Shown here piece by piece: positions 1 to 6,779 of a stretch of 8,559 bases of DNA. How positions within the stretch are numbered: position 1 is the stretch's first letter; each line of letters opens with the position of its first letter. The stretch comes from RUG754 sp041856085 (GTDB lineage: Bacteria; Bacillota; Clostridia; Peptostreptococcales; Anaerovoracaceae), in assembly GCA_041856085.1 (NCBI GenBank), contig JBHAFL010000145.1:1-8559 (forward strand). Direction: 5' to 3'. Under the pieces are notes generated by a model. The model saw only the letters and a program-made list of their open reading frames with translations. It searched no databases and was not told where the DNA came from. Made by a program: the position numbers and the translations under genes.

Positions 1-2
1 GA

Positions 3-1919
3 GGGGCGGAGAACGGCTCGGTTAAAATGACCGAGGTTGACCTAAGCAAGTTCATAAACTACCTCGAGCTCGAAAAGATCAAGGAAGTATCTGTAGAGGG
101 CGTCAAGGTGACAGGCAAGATAAGCGATACGGAATATGTTTTTTGCTATGCTCCGTCGCAATATGAAGTATATATGCTCGATCAGGAGTATTTTTTCCCG
201 ATGGCACAGGAGAGCAAGATAGTGTATAAGGGAACAAAGCCGTCGAGCGGCTCGTTCTGGCTTAATCTACTGCCGAACGTGCTTATGATAGGAGCGATGA
301 TATTCCTGATGTATCTGCTGCTAAACGGCGGCGGAAACGGCAAGGCGTTCCAATTCGCGAAATCCAAAGCTAAGATGGTAAAAGGTGAGAAGACAACTTT
401 CGATGACGTCGCGGGACTTGAAGAGGAAAAAGTGGAGCTTGAAGAGATCGTCGACTTCCTTAAAAGTCCTGCCAAGTACAGAGAACTCGGCGCGAGGATT
501 CCTAAGGGAATACTGCTTGTCGGCCCTCCGGGAACGGGTAAAACCTACATATCGAGGGCTGCTGCCGGAGAAGCGGACGTGCCTTTCTTCACCATATCCG
601 GCTCGGACTTCGTAGAGATGTTCGTAGGAGTCGGGGCTTCGCGTGTGCGCGACCTCTTCGGTGAGGCGAAGAAGAACTCTCCGTGCATAGTCTTCATAGA
701 CGAGATAGACGCGGTCGGACGTAAGAGAGGCTCCGGAATCGGCGGCGGTCACGACGAGCGAGAGCAGACCTTGAATCAACTCCTCGTCGAGATGGACGGC
801 TTCGCGGAGAATTCCGGCATAATAGTGATGGCTGCGACTAACAGACCCGACGTGCTTGACCCTGCGCTGCTTCGCCCGGGAAGATTCGACAGACAGATTC
901 TCATAGGGCTTCCGGACGTCAGGGGAAGAGAGGCTATAATAAAGGTTCATTCGAGAAATAAGCCGCTTGCAAGCGACGTAACGCCCGAGATACTCGCGAG
1001 GAGGACTATGGGCTGCACACCCGCCGACCTTGAGAATATATTAAACGAGGCGGCGCTTATTACCGCCAGAAGAAACGGCAGAAGCATACGTATGGAGGAG
1101 ATAGAGGAGGCTATACGCAAGGTCGAAATGGGGCCTGCGAAGAAGTCAAAGGTTGTGACGGACGAAGAGAAGAGGCTTACGGCTTACCACGAAGCCGGTC
1201 ACGCCGTCGTTTCAAGGTCTCTGCCTAAGCATATGGAGGTGCACGAGGTTACGATAATTCCTCGCGGAATGGCGGGAGGCTACACTATGTATCTTCCTCA
1301 GGACGACAATATGTTCGAGACCAGTCAGGAGATGCATAACCATATCATCGGAACTATGGGCGGCAGGGTTGCCGAGAAGCTCAAGCTGGACGATATATCG
1401 GTCGGTGCCTCGGGCGACATCAAGCAGGCGACCGCCATCGCGAGAGAAATGGTTACGAAATACGGATTTTCGGAGCTCCTCGGCAATGTGAACTACGGCG
1501 GAGACGGCGAGGTATTCCTCGGAAACGACTTCACCGCACATAATAACTACTCGGAAGAAACGGCAAAAAATATCGACTTCGAGATTAAGAGGATAATAAC
1601 GGAAGCGTTTGAAAGCGCCGAAAAAATCCTTTCCGAAAAGGAAGATGTGCTTGAAAGAGTAGCTCAGGCTCTGCTTCTCGTCGAGACTATAAACGGCGAG
1701 CAGTTTGAGGCGCTTTATAACGGCGACATCACCCCTGAGGAATTAAAGAAATCCATAGAAGAAAATAACGAAAAAAAATCGGCTGAAAACGAAGAGGAGG
1801 CTGCCGAAACAGCCAGAATAATAGCCGAAAAAGAGGCTCTGCAAAACGAGTCGGAAGAAACGGGTTACGGCAATCAGGGAGACCCGTATTTGGAAGAGAG
1901 TGATAAAGATGAGAAGTAA
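3..1919 (+). CDS. ftsH: ATP-dependent zinc metalloprotease FtsH, 5' end cut by window
   Basis: Membrane-anchored AAA+ protease that extracts and degrades membrane and some soluble proteins as a hexamer. Numbering from the ATG at 27: the first ~76 residues match the FtsH external domain, one membrane segment lies at ~77-99, followed by the typical linker and AAA domain with Walker A GPPGTGKT (166-173), Walker B IVFIDEID (221-228), and the second region of homology with RPGRFDR (283-289, arginine-finger type residues). The M41 protease domain has HEAGH at 388-392 and the presumed third zinc ligand D464. The last ~60 residues are a Glu/Lys-rich tail. FtsH normally has a first membrane helix before the external domain; it is missing here, the frame is open from base 3, and no ribosome site sits close to the ATG at 27, so I infer the true start is upstream of the window. 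All catalytic residues are present. Identification is near certain; only the start is unknown. Confidence 0.96.
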   Translation, partial: GAENGSVKMTEVDLSKFINYLELEKIKEVSVEGVKVTGKISDTEYVFCYAPSQYEVYMLDQEYFFPMAQESKIVYKGTKPSSGSFWLNLLPNVLMIGAMIFLMYLLLNGGGNGKAFQFAKSKAKMVKGEKTTFDDVAGLEEEKVELEEIVDFLKSPAKYRELGARIPKGILLVGPPGTGKTYISRAAAGEADVPFFTISGSDFVEMFVGVGASRVRDLFGEAKKNSPCIVFIDEIDAVGRKRGSGIGGGHDEREQTLNQLLVEMDGFAENSGIIVMAATNRPDVLDPALLRPGRFDRQILIGLPDVRGREAIIKVHSRNKPLASDVTPEILARRTMGCTPADLENILNEAALITARRNGRSIRMEEIEEAIRKVEMGPAKKSKVVTDEEKRLTAYHEAGHAVVSRSLPKHMEVHEVTIIPRGMAGGYTMYLPQDDNMFETSQEMHNHIIGTMGGRVAEKLKLDDISVGASGDIKQATAIAREMVTKYGFSELLGNVNYGGDGEVFLGNDFTAHNNYSEETAKNIDFEIKRIITEAFESAEKILSEKEDVLERVAQALLLVETINGEQFEALYNGDITPEELKKSIEENNEKKSAENEEEAAETARIIAEKEALQNESEETGYGNQGDPYLEESDKDEK

Positions 1920-3105
1920 GCTCATAAACAACACAATTACACATATCCTGAATTTTGAGAAATACTCCAACTTCAAGCAGGCTCTCGAAGAGACAGCGAT
2001 TGCAAACGACTTTCAAGTGGTTCTGCTGTCTGAGGACTTCAATCCGCTCATCGAGGTTGAGACGAGACACAGGGTTACGCTCGACGAGGTCATCAGAGTC
2101 GGAAGAGATTTGTCATACGGCGTAGGCGAATCCTATAGATATGTGGATATTTTCGGAACCAAGACGTATTGGGGCGCGATATCCATCAATTCCGAAAAAT
2201 ATTACCTCCTCATAGTGGACAATCAGGACGCCTACACGAATGATGAAATCAATATGATTGCGGAGATTATCGAGCTTTCGATGGGAATGTGGAAGTATAC
2301 GCCGGAGAGGGATGCCAAAGCGGAGTTCGTCAGGGCGCTCACCAGGGGGAACAAGTCGCTCGCATACTCGCTTCGAGACGAAGCGGGAGTCAACGCCGCC
2401 GGCATCGTAGGAGTATTCTATGCCAAAGGAATGGACGCGGCTGCGCTTGAACTTAAGATTGAGAAAGTTGAGAGCCGGGGAATCCTTAAGGTTTTGAAGG
2501 TAACCGAGGAAGAGGAAAGTTACGGCATTATAATCGCCGCAGACGACAAAGGGACTAAGACGGACAGAGCGGATTCTACCGAGCTCGAGGAGTGTATCAG
2601 CCTCTATGACGCAATTAAAGAAAACAAGAGTGTGAGACTTTTTCATATTTCGGGACTGGACGGAATCGAAGGCGCGGGAGACGGTTTCAGGCTGATAGGA
2701 GAGACATGGTCGTTCGCACCCGGGATATTCCCGTATAAGAGAGTTTTTTCAAAGTATGAGCTCGTACTCGTTTCAAACTGCATATCGATTCAGGTTGCAG
2801 GCGGACATATGAAAAAGAACTTTACCGATTTATTGGAGCCGTTCAGAAAAGAGGGCACCAATAAGGCGAGACAGCTTATGGAGACGCTCGAGACGTTCGT
2901 GCTTGACGCGGGCATGAACTCGGCTAAGACCGCGCAGTTTCTTGAAGTACACACTAACACGGTACAGTACAGACTGAAAAAAATAAACGAGATACTCGGA
3001 GCGGAAATAACAGGAAACAGAGTAATTCCGGGGCTCACGCTTTCGCTTGCGCTAAGGAGGCTTGAGAGTGAGAGAAAACATAAGGCTAAAGACGATATAG
3101 CCTGA
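1909..3105 (+). CDS. PucR-type helix-turn-helix transcriptional regulator
   Basis: Probable DNA-binding regulator of 398 residues. The C-terminal ~80 residues carry the PucR-family helix-turn-helix: a TLETFVLDAGMNSAKTAQFLEVHTNT stretch (326-351) followed by QYRLKKINEILG (353-364), where N350 and the YRLKKI helix are family hallmarks. The first ~140 residues resemble a small-molecule sensing (GAF-like) fold, but this is inferred from its soluble alternating pattern and I cannot name a ligand. No membrane segment is visible. The reading frame overlaps the end of ftsH by 11 bases, suggesting translational coupling. I chose ATG 1909 because the GGAAGAG at 1892-1898 then sits about 10 bases upstream; a GTG at 1900 in the same frame would be almost on top of it. 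Such regulators often control nearby purine, amino-acid or sugar-acid metabolism genes, but none lies adjacent, so the target is unknown; it might act on its own operon or on a distant gene. Confidence 0.85.
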   Translation: MRSKLINNTITHILNFEKYSNFKQALEETAIANDFQVVLLSEDFNPLIEVETRHRVTLDEVIRVGRDLSYGVGESYRYVDIFGTKTYWGAISINSEKYYLLIVDNQDAYTNDEINMIAEIIELSMGMWKYTPERDAKAEFVRALTRGNKSLAYSLRDEAGVNAAGIVGVFYAKGMDAAALELKIEKVESRGILKVLKVTEEEESYGIIIAADDKGTKTDRADSTELEECISLYDAIKENKSVRLFHISGLDGIEGAGDGFRLIGETWSFAPGIFPYKRVFSKYELVLVSNCISIQVAGGHMKKNFTDLLEPFRKEGTNKARQLMETLETFVLDAGMNSAKTAQFLEVHTNTVQYRLKKINEILGAEITGNRVIPGLTLSLALRRLESERKHKAKDDIA

Positions 3106-3128
3106 TAACTGAAAATTACAGTCATATC

Positions 3129-3160
3129 AGCCCTGTGCCTTTGGCAGGGGCTTTTGTGTT
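3129..3160 (+). terminator. Intrinsic terminator after the PucR-type gene
   Basis: AGCCCTGTGCC (3129-3139) pairs with GGCAGGGGCT (3143-3152) around a TTT loop, with one bulged G and a G-T pair, followed by a TTTTGTGTT tail. It lies 23 bases after the regulator's stop codon and before the ribosome site of the next gene, so it would separate ftsH/regulator transcription from the dus gene, at least in part. Confidence 0.65.
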
Positions 3161-3187
3161 AAAGAATGGTATTTTACGGGAGAAAGT

Positions 3188-4138
3188 ATGACGCAAAAAA
3201 AAGGAGATAATACTCATATCTTCGGCAAGGGATATTATCTGGCTCCGCTTGCCGGAATCACGAACGGCGCGTTTAGAAGAATATGTTTTGAAATGGGAGC
3301 GGGCACTGCCTGTTCCGAGATGGTGTCGGCAAAGGGGCTCTTCTACGGTGATAAAAACACCTCGAACCTGCTTGAGATACTTCCGCGAGAGGGCAGCGTA
3401 GGCTATCAGATATTCGGCCACGAACCTGATATTATGGCTTTTGCGGCGAGAGAGCTCGACGGTTGCGAAAACGCATTTCTTGATATCAATATGGGCTGTC
3501 CCGTACCGAAGATTGTTAAGAACTTCGAGGGCTCATACCTTATGAAGAACCCCGAACTCGTCTTCGACATAGTTTCCGCCTGCACGAAAAACACCTCCAA
3601 ACCCGTGACGGTTAAGATTAGAGCGGGCTGGGACAGAGAGCATATCAACGCTGTCGAGATAGCGCTTGCGGCTGAGGCGGGAGGAGCCTCGGCGGTAGCA
3701 GTGCATGCGAGAACAAGGGAGCAATTCTACTCAGGCAAGGCCGACTGGTCGGTAATAGAAAGAGTGAGACGGGCGATAAGGATTACCCTTATAGGCAACG
3801 GAGATGTTTTTTGCCGCGAGGACGCGCGCAGAATGACGGAAGAGACAGGCTGCGACGTCGTGATGATAGGGCGCGGGGCTCTCGGCAACCCGTGGATATT
3901 CAGAGACGACGGCAGCGGCAGAACCTATATCCCGTCCGTCGCCGAGATTAAGGAGCTTATGCTGAGACAACTGAATGATACAGCCGCCCTAAAGTCGGAG
4001 CGCGTCGCCGTGCTTGAGATGAGGAAACACGCAGGCTGGTATCTGAAAGGCAGGCCGGGAGCGGCGGCGCTCAGAAACGCGATAAACGCTGTTACGGATA
4101 TCGAGGAGCTGAGACAGCTCGTAAGGTCGTACAGATAA
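3188..4138 (+). CDS. dus: tRNA-dihydrouridine synthase (DusB-like)
   Basis: FMN-dependent enzyme that reduces specific uridines of tRNA to dihydrouridine using NAD(P)H. The 316-residue length is normal for the family. Visible hallmarks in order: APLAGITNGAFRR (19-31) at the first strand of the TIM barrel, SEMVSAKGL, the NMGCPVPK motif with the catalytic cysteine C104, VKIRAGW with K143, VHARTREQFYSG with H173, and the FMN-phosphate binding GNGDV (203-207) and IGRGALGNPW. The C-terminal helical tRNA-binding part follows (about 240-316). GGGAG at 3178-3182 lies 5 bases before the ATG, supporting this start. In many Clostridia a dus gene follows ftsH; here the PucR-type gene sits between them and a hairpin precedes dus. 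The subgroup (which uridine is modified) cannot be fixed from sequence reading alone; DusB-like is the best match to the Firmicute form. Confidence 0.93.
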   Translation: MTQKKGDNTHIFGKGYYLAPLAGITNGAFRRICFEMGAGTACSEMVSAKGLFYGDKNTSNLLEILPREGSVGYQIFGHEPDIMAFAARELDGCENAFLDINMGCPVPKIVKNFEGSYLMKNPELVFDIVSACTKNTSKPVTVKIRAGWDREHINAVEIALAAEAGGASAVAVHARTREQFYSGKADWSVIERVRRAIRITLIGNGDVFCREDARRMTEETGCDVVMIGRGALGNPWIFRDDGSGRTYIPSVAEIKELMLRQLNDTAALKSERVAVLEMRKHAGWYLKGRPGAAALRNAINAVTDIEELRQLVRSYR

Positions 4139-4177
4139 ACGGTAAAACGTCAGGGAGATATCAGGGAAGCGCCGAGA

Positions 4178-4214
4178 AAATATTTTTTGCCGAAAAAATC
4201 CAAAAAAAATATTT
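4178..4214. repeat. AT-only inverted repeat / A-tract block upstream of rubrerythrin promoter
   Basis: AAATATTTTTT (4178-4188) is the reverse complement of AAAAAATATTT (4204-4214). The same T-run could alternatively pair with the A-run at 4192-4197 around GCCG, so two exclusive folds are possible. It lies directly upstream of the proposed rubrerythrin promoter, where A-tracts often act as an UP element for RNA polymerase; it could instead help terminate dus transcription. It is seen in the sequence; the role is inferred. Confidence 0.45.
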
Positions 4215-4218
4215 CCTG

Positions 4219-4247
4219 TGTTATATTCCGAATATTTGTGGTAATAT
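4219..4247 (+). promoter_or_regulatory. Proposed extended -10 promoter of the rubrerythrin gene
   Basis: TAATAT at 4242-4247 is preceded directly by TGG, giving an extended -10 (TGn) pattern; the -35 position (about 4219-4224, TGTTAT) is poor, as is common for extended -10 promoters. Start of transcription would be near 4254, just before a small GCAGG/CCTGC hairpin (4256-4272). A second TATAAT at 4292-4297 lacks a -35 and is less likely. The predicted leader is about 70 bases. Confidence 0.5.
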
Positions 4248-4326
4248 TAGAGTACGCAGGTAAGGCGCCTGCTGTTGTAAGATGAAAGTAATATAATTAA
4301 ACAATTTTTTATGGAGGTAGAGTATT

Positions 4327-4869
4327 ATGAAATGGGTTTGCACAGTTTGCGGTTATGTACATGAAGGAGCGGAACCTCCTGCAGAATGTCCGGTTTGCCA
4401 CGTTAAGGCCGATAAGTTCGATAAGGTGGCCGAGGGCGGAATGACTTGGGCCGCCGAGCACGTAGTAGGAGTAGCTAAGGGCGTTGACCCTGAAATCATC
4501 GAGGGTTTAAGAGCCAACTTCGAAGGTGAGTGCTCAGAGGTAGGTATGTATCTTGCGATGTCAAGAGTTGCACATAGAGAGGGCTATCCTGAAATCGGAT
4601 TATACTGGGAAAAGGCTGCTTTCGAAGAGGCCGACCACGCTGCGAGATTCGCAGAGCTTTTAGGAGAGGTCGTTACAGACTCCACTAAGAAGAACCTCGA
4701 GATGAGGGTGGAAGCCGAGAACGGAGCTACGGCAGGTAAGGTCAGCCTTGCGGCAAGAGCTAAGGAATTGGGACTCGACGCTATTCACGACACGGTTCAC
4801 GAAATGGCAAGGGACGAGGCGAGACACGGCAAGGCATTCCAAGGTCTCTTGGAGAGATACTTCAAATAA
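4327..4869 (+). CDS. Reverse rubrerythrin (rubredoxin domain N-terminal, then diiron ferritin-like domain)
   Basis: Cytoplasmic non-haem iron protein that reduces hydrogen peroxide (and in clostridia can act on oxygen) with electrons from NAD(P)H-linked partners. The first ~33 residues form a rubredoxin-type Fe(Cys)4 site: C5, C8, C21, C24. Residues ~43-180 form a four-helix diiron domain: E68 in FEGECSE, E101-x-x-H104, E131 in EAEN, and E164-x-x-H167. This domain order is the reverse of classical rubrerythrin, and the 180-residue length fits the reverse type known from Clostridium. All metal ligands expected are present. GGAGG at 4313-4317 precedes the ATG by 9 bases. It appears to be a single-gene unit, with its own promoter and a double hairpin behind it. 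Members of this family are often under peroxide regulator (PerR) control, but the AT-rich leader shows only a poor match to a PerR box. Confidence 0.94.
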   Translation: MKWVCTVCGYVHEGAEPPAECPVCHVKADKFDKVAEGGMTWAAEHVVGVAKGVDPEIIEGLRANFEGECSEVGMYLAMSRVAHREGYPEIGLYWEKAAFEEADHAARFAELLGEVVTDSTKKNLEMRVEAENGATAGKVSLAARAKELGLDAIHDTVHEMARDEARHGKAFQGLLERYFK

Positions 4870-4890
4870 CCCCGAGTCTGCACAGAGAAA

Positions 4891-4943
4891 ATCAAAAGGC
4901 CGCGAGCTGCTTTTATGAGCGAGCGGTCTTTTCGGCTTTTGAT
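4891..4943 (+). terminator. Terminator hairpin after rubrerythrin
   Basis: ATCAAAAGGCCG (4891-4902) pairs with CGGCTTTTGAT (4933-4943), one bulged G, giving a stem with A-rich upstream and T-rich downstream sides. An alternative inner stem, GGCCGC (4898-4903) with GCGGTC (4923-4928) followed by TTTT, would also terminate. It lies 21 bases after the stop codon and would end the rubrerythrin transcript. Confidence 0.7.
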
Positions 4944-4984
4944 AAAAAGTCTCGCCGCCTCGCCGGCGTGTGAGGGCTTTTATC
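4941..4984. terminator. Second, abutting hairpin, probably bidirectional terminator
   Basis: GATAAAA (4941-4947) pairs with TTTTATC (4978-4984), enclosing GC-rich complementary stretches (GTCTCGCC against the GAGGGC side, and GCCG with CGGC near the tip). It shares the bases GAT (4941-4943) with the preceding hairpin, so the two stems compete at their bases. Read on the - strand, the stem is followed by TTTTT, so it could also stop leftward transcription arriving from 5200. Confidence 0.5.
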
Positions 4985-5024
4985 GAAATCTTTATGAACT
5001 TTCAATGAAAAAATATGGCTGCGG

Positions 5025-5054
5025 TTGATATTTTTTATGAAATTATGGTATAAT
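5025..5054 (+). promoter_or_regulatory. Strong sigma-A-type promoter P1 upstream of the lipoprotein operon
   Basis: TTGATA at 5025-5030 and TATAAT at 5049-5054 are separated by 18 bases, with TGG directly before the -10 (extended -10). This is the best promoter in the window. Predicted start of transcription is about 5060-5062, which places it at the first bases of the long inverted repeat, so the RNA would begin with the stem. The gene start is about 150 bases further on. Confidence 0.75.
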
Positions 5055-5057
5055 GTC

Positions 5058-5172
5058 TGAGCGATAGCTGCTGCCGCGCTTTGCTTTCGCAGCGAGGCTA
5101 TAGCTCTCGGCGAGCAAGCACGAAGAGTTATCCGAAGCGAGGACTAAAAAGCGCGGCAGCAGCTATCGCTCA
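5058..5172. repeat. 115-bp element with perfect 25-bp inverted terminal arms (long stem-loop)
   Basis: The arm at 5058-5082 (beginning TGAGCGATAGCTGCTGCCGC) is exactly the reverse complement of 5148-5172. The 65-base interior (5083-5147) has further short pairings, for example GCTC with GAGC around 5103-5114. No reading frame of note lies within it. There is no T-run after the stem on either strand, so it is not a simple terminator. Candidate identities are a miniature inverted-repeat (MITE-like) element, or a structured 5' leader or small RNA starting at promoter P1. No clear target-site duplication flanks it. The perfect arms show it is young or under selection. The structure is seen directly; the role is inferred. 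Confidence 0.85.
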
Positions 5173-5188
5173 TAATAGTAAAGTACGA

Positions 5189-5217
5189 ATTATAGTATAA
5201 TGATTTCGATATGAAAA
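5189..5217 (-). promoter_or_regulatory. Possible leftward promoter facing P1 across the inverted repeat
   Basis: On the - strand, TTTTCA (5217-5212) and TATAAT (5194-5189) are spaced by 17 bases; the -35 matches consensus at four of six positions. Transcription would start near 5182 and run through the inverted repeat toward the double hairpin at 4941-4984, giving an RNA of roughly 240 bases. The region is AT-rich, so chance occurrence is a real possibility. Confidence 0.3.
5196..5201 (+). promoter_or_regulatory. -10-like box immediately before the lipoprotein start codon
   Basis: TATAAT at 5196-5201, within the 8-base GTATAATG that also occurs at P1 (5048-5055). No acceptable -35 is found 16-18 bases upstream and no TGn precedes it, so promoter activity is uncertain. 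If used, transcription would begin near 5208, giving an almost leaderless mRNA for the ATG at 5211, which would fit the absence of a ribosome site. Confidence 0.3.
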
Positions 5218-6524
5218 TTAAGAAGCTCATCGCGCTTGTTCTCAGCGTCGCGCTCGCGTCGGGACTTGCCGGCTGCACGACATACGAGAATTTCAAGCAC
5301 GCGTTTTTGGAAGAGAATACAGGGGAGACTGTGCCGACCGTTAAAATCGGTGTTTTTGAGTGCCTTACGGGGCAGTATAAGTCTTTCGGCAAGGAGGAAG
5401 CTGCGGGAATCGAGCTCGCGCATAAGCTGTATCCTACGGTTCTCGGCAAGGACGTGGAGCTCATATATGCGGATAATCACTCCAATATGTACGACGCTGT
5501 GCCGGTCATGGAGGAGCTTGTCGCGAACGGCCCGCAGGTAGTGCTCGGAAGCTACGGCGAAGTTATCACTATGGCGGCTTCAGACGTGCTTTTGGCGAAC
5601 AGCGTGCCGGGAATATCCATCAGCTGCTCCAATCCTATGCTGACTGCCAATAACAGCTTCTGTTTCACCACTACTTTCGGAGAACCGAGGCAGGGAGAAG
5701 CCCTCGCCGAATATGCGGTAGAGGGTCTTAACCGGTCGAATTTCGCGGTTGTCAAGGCTGCGAACGACGATATCGCCGTGCCGATAATCCAGAGATTCAC
5801 GAGAAGAATTAAGAAGCTGGCTTCCGCTGTGAAAGAAGAGGACGAGATATATGCGGAGGGCGTCAAGGTGCTGACCACGCACGATATAGACCCGAACGGC
5901 GTAGATTTCAGCTTGGTCATAAACGACCTTATGGAAACCGGAGTGCAGACGGTATTTATGCCGACCTCGCCGCTTTTAGCTAAGACGTTTATGGAGCAGT
6001 GCTTCGGTGGGGGCTATTATCCGATGTTCATAGGAATAAGCGAATGGAACACCGACGAAATGGTGAAATTCCTTACTTCCAACCCGGACTCGAACGTTGC
6101 CTTTCCTACGGTTCAGGCTGCCGAAAACACAGAGACGTCAAAGATATTCTTAGAGGCTTTTCGTAAGGAATACGGCGACTTCGCGACACCGACGGGAGCG
6201 ATGGCGAATGCCTTTGACTCCTATCTTCTGGCGCTCAGAGCTATGCGGGACGCCTTCGAAAAAGTGAGCAGCACACCTCTCGAGAAGCAGATGGAGGAGG
6301 TTACCACTAACGCCGCTAAAATGGCTGTCAAGGCGGAATACGAAAAAGCGATGAATACGGGAATCCCTACCGGAGTACAGATCAGGGACGCACTTAAGAA
6401 TATAAACGATTTCGACGGAGCCTCGGGAATCCTGAGCTATGACGGAGACAACGAAGCCGCGAAATCGGTTATAATACGCCGCTACTATCGAGGTAATTTA
6501 GTGGCGGATTATATAGTAGAATAA
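5211..6524 (+). CDS. Lipoprotein, type 1 periplasmic-binding protein of branched-chain amino acid (LivJ-like) kind
   Basis: Probable surface-anchored solute-binding protein of 437 residues. The N-terminus is a lipoprotein signal: KIKK, a hydrophobic stretch (6-18) and the lipobox LAGC (19-22) with C22 as lipid site. After a short linker, VKIGVFECLTGQYKSFGKEEAAGIELA (about 45-71) is the first strand and helix typical of amino-acid-binding type 1 folds, and VVLGSYGEVITMAASDVLLANSVPGIS is the characteristic second block; the alternating strand/helix pattern continues to the end. Family members bind leucine-type amino acids, amides or urea for an ABC importer, but no permease or ATPase gene is adjacent, so the ligand and partner are unknown. 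No Shine-Dalgarno sequence is visible before the ATG, although the signal peptide makes this start convincing. It lies downstream of promoter P1 and the long inverted repeat, and 22 bases before nfu. Confidence 0.85.
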   Translation: MKIKKLIALVLSVALASGLAGCTTYENFKHAFLEENTGETVPTVKIGVFECLTGQYKSFGKEEAAGIELAHKLYPTVLGKDVELIYADNHSNMYDAVPVMEELVANGPQVVLGSYGEVITMAASDVLLANSVPGISISCSNPMLTANNSFCFTTTFGEPRQGEALAEYAVEGLNRSNFAVVKAANDDIAVPIIQRFTRRIKKLASAVKEEDEIYAEGVKVLTTHDIDPNGVDFSLVINDLMETGVQTVFMPTSPLLAKTFMEQCFGGGYYPMFIGISEWNTDEMVKFLTSNPDSNVAFPTVQAAENTETSKIFLEAFRKEYGDFATPTGAMANAFDSYLLALRAMRDAFEKVSSTPLEKQMEEVTTNAAKMAVKAEYEKAMNTGIPTGVQIRDALKNINDFDGASGILSYDGDNEAAKSVIIRRYYRGNLVADYIVE

Positions 6525-6546
6525 AAAACACACATCGGAGGAAAAA

Positions 6547-6768
6547 ATGGAGCAAAAAATCAAAGACGCGTTAGCGCAGATAAGACCGTATCTTCAAAGA
6601 GATGGCGGAGACATAGAATTCGTTGAATATACGAGCGATAATATCGTTAAGGTAAGACTGAGAGGACACTGTGCGGGCTGCCCCGGCGCTACGATGACCA
6701 TCAAGGGCGTAGTAGAGAGACTTCTTAAGGAAACCTATCCTGAAATTCAGGGAGTGGAAGCGGTATAG
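6547..6768 (+). CDS. nfu: NifU C-terminal-domain iron-sulphur scaffold protein (Nfu)
   Basis: Small Fe-S cluster carrier of 73 residues, consisting of only the Nfu/NifU C-terminal domain. The family signatures are IRPYLQRDGGDIEFVEY (12-28) and the cluster-binding LRGHCAGCPGATMTIKGVVERLL (38-60) with C42 and C45 as CxxC ligands, which at a dimer interface hold a 4Fe-4S cluster. The length is normal for the stand-alone Firmicute form. GGAGG at 6537-6541 precedes the ATG by 5 bases. It sits 22 bases after the lipoprotein gene and 11 bases before the next gene, so it is probably co-transcribed with both. No other Fe-S assembly gene (sufBCDSU) is in the window. Identification is firm; which target proteins it serves is unknown. 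Confidence 0.93.
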   Translation: MEQKIKDALAQIRPYLQRDGGDIEFVEYTSDNIVKVRLRGHCAGCPGATMTIKGVVERLLKETYPEIQGVEAV

Positions 6769-6779
6769 CGCCTTAGCCT

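Noticed and set aside
321..950. Long reading frame on the - strand inside ftsH (209 codons)
   Set aside because: It is fully contained in the conserved AAA region of ftsH on the opposite strand, has no recognisable motif, and is explained by the codon bias of ftsH.
2113..2646. Long - strand reading frame opposite the PucR-type gene (177 codons)
   Set aside because: No family resemblance, no promoter or ribosome site, and fully overlapped by a gene with recognisable domains.
4289..4303. PerR operator upstream of rubrerythrin
   Set aside because: The best alignment to the PerR palindrome matches only about nine of fifteen positions in an AT-rich region, which is not better than chance.
5051..5179. 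Target-site duplication flanking the inverted repeat
   Set aside because: TAAT occurs on both sides (5051-5054 and 5173-5176), but the left copy is separated from the arm by GTC, so it is not a proper direct duplication.
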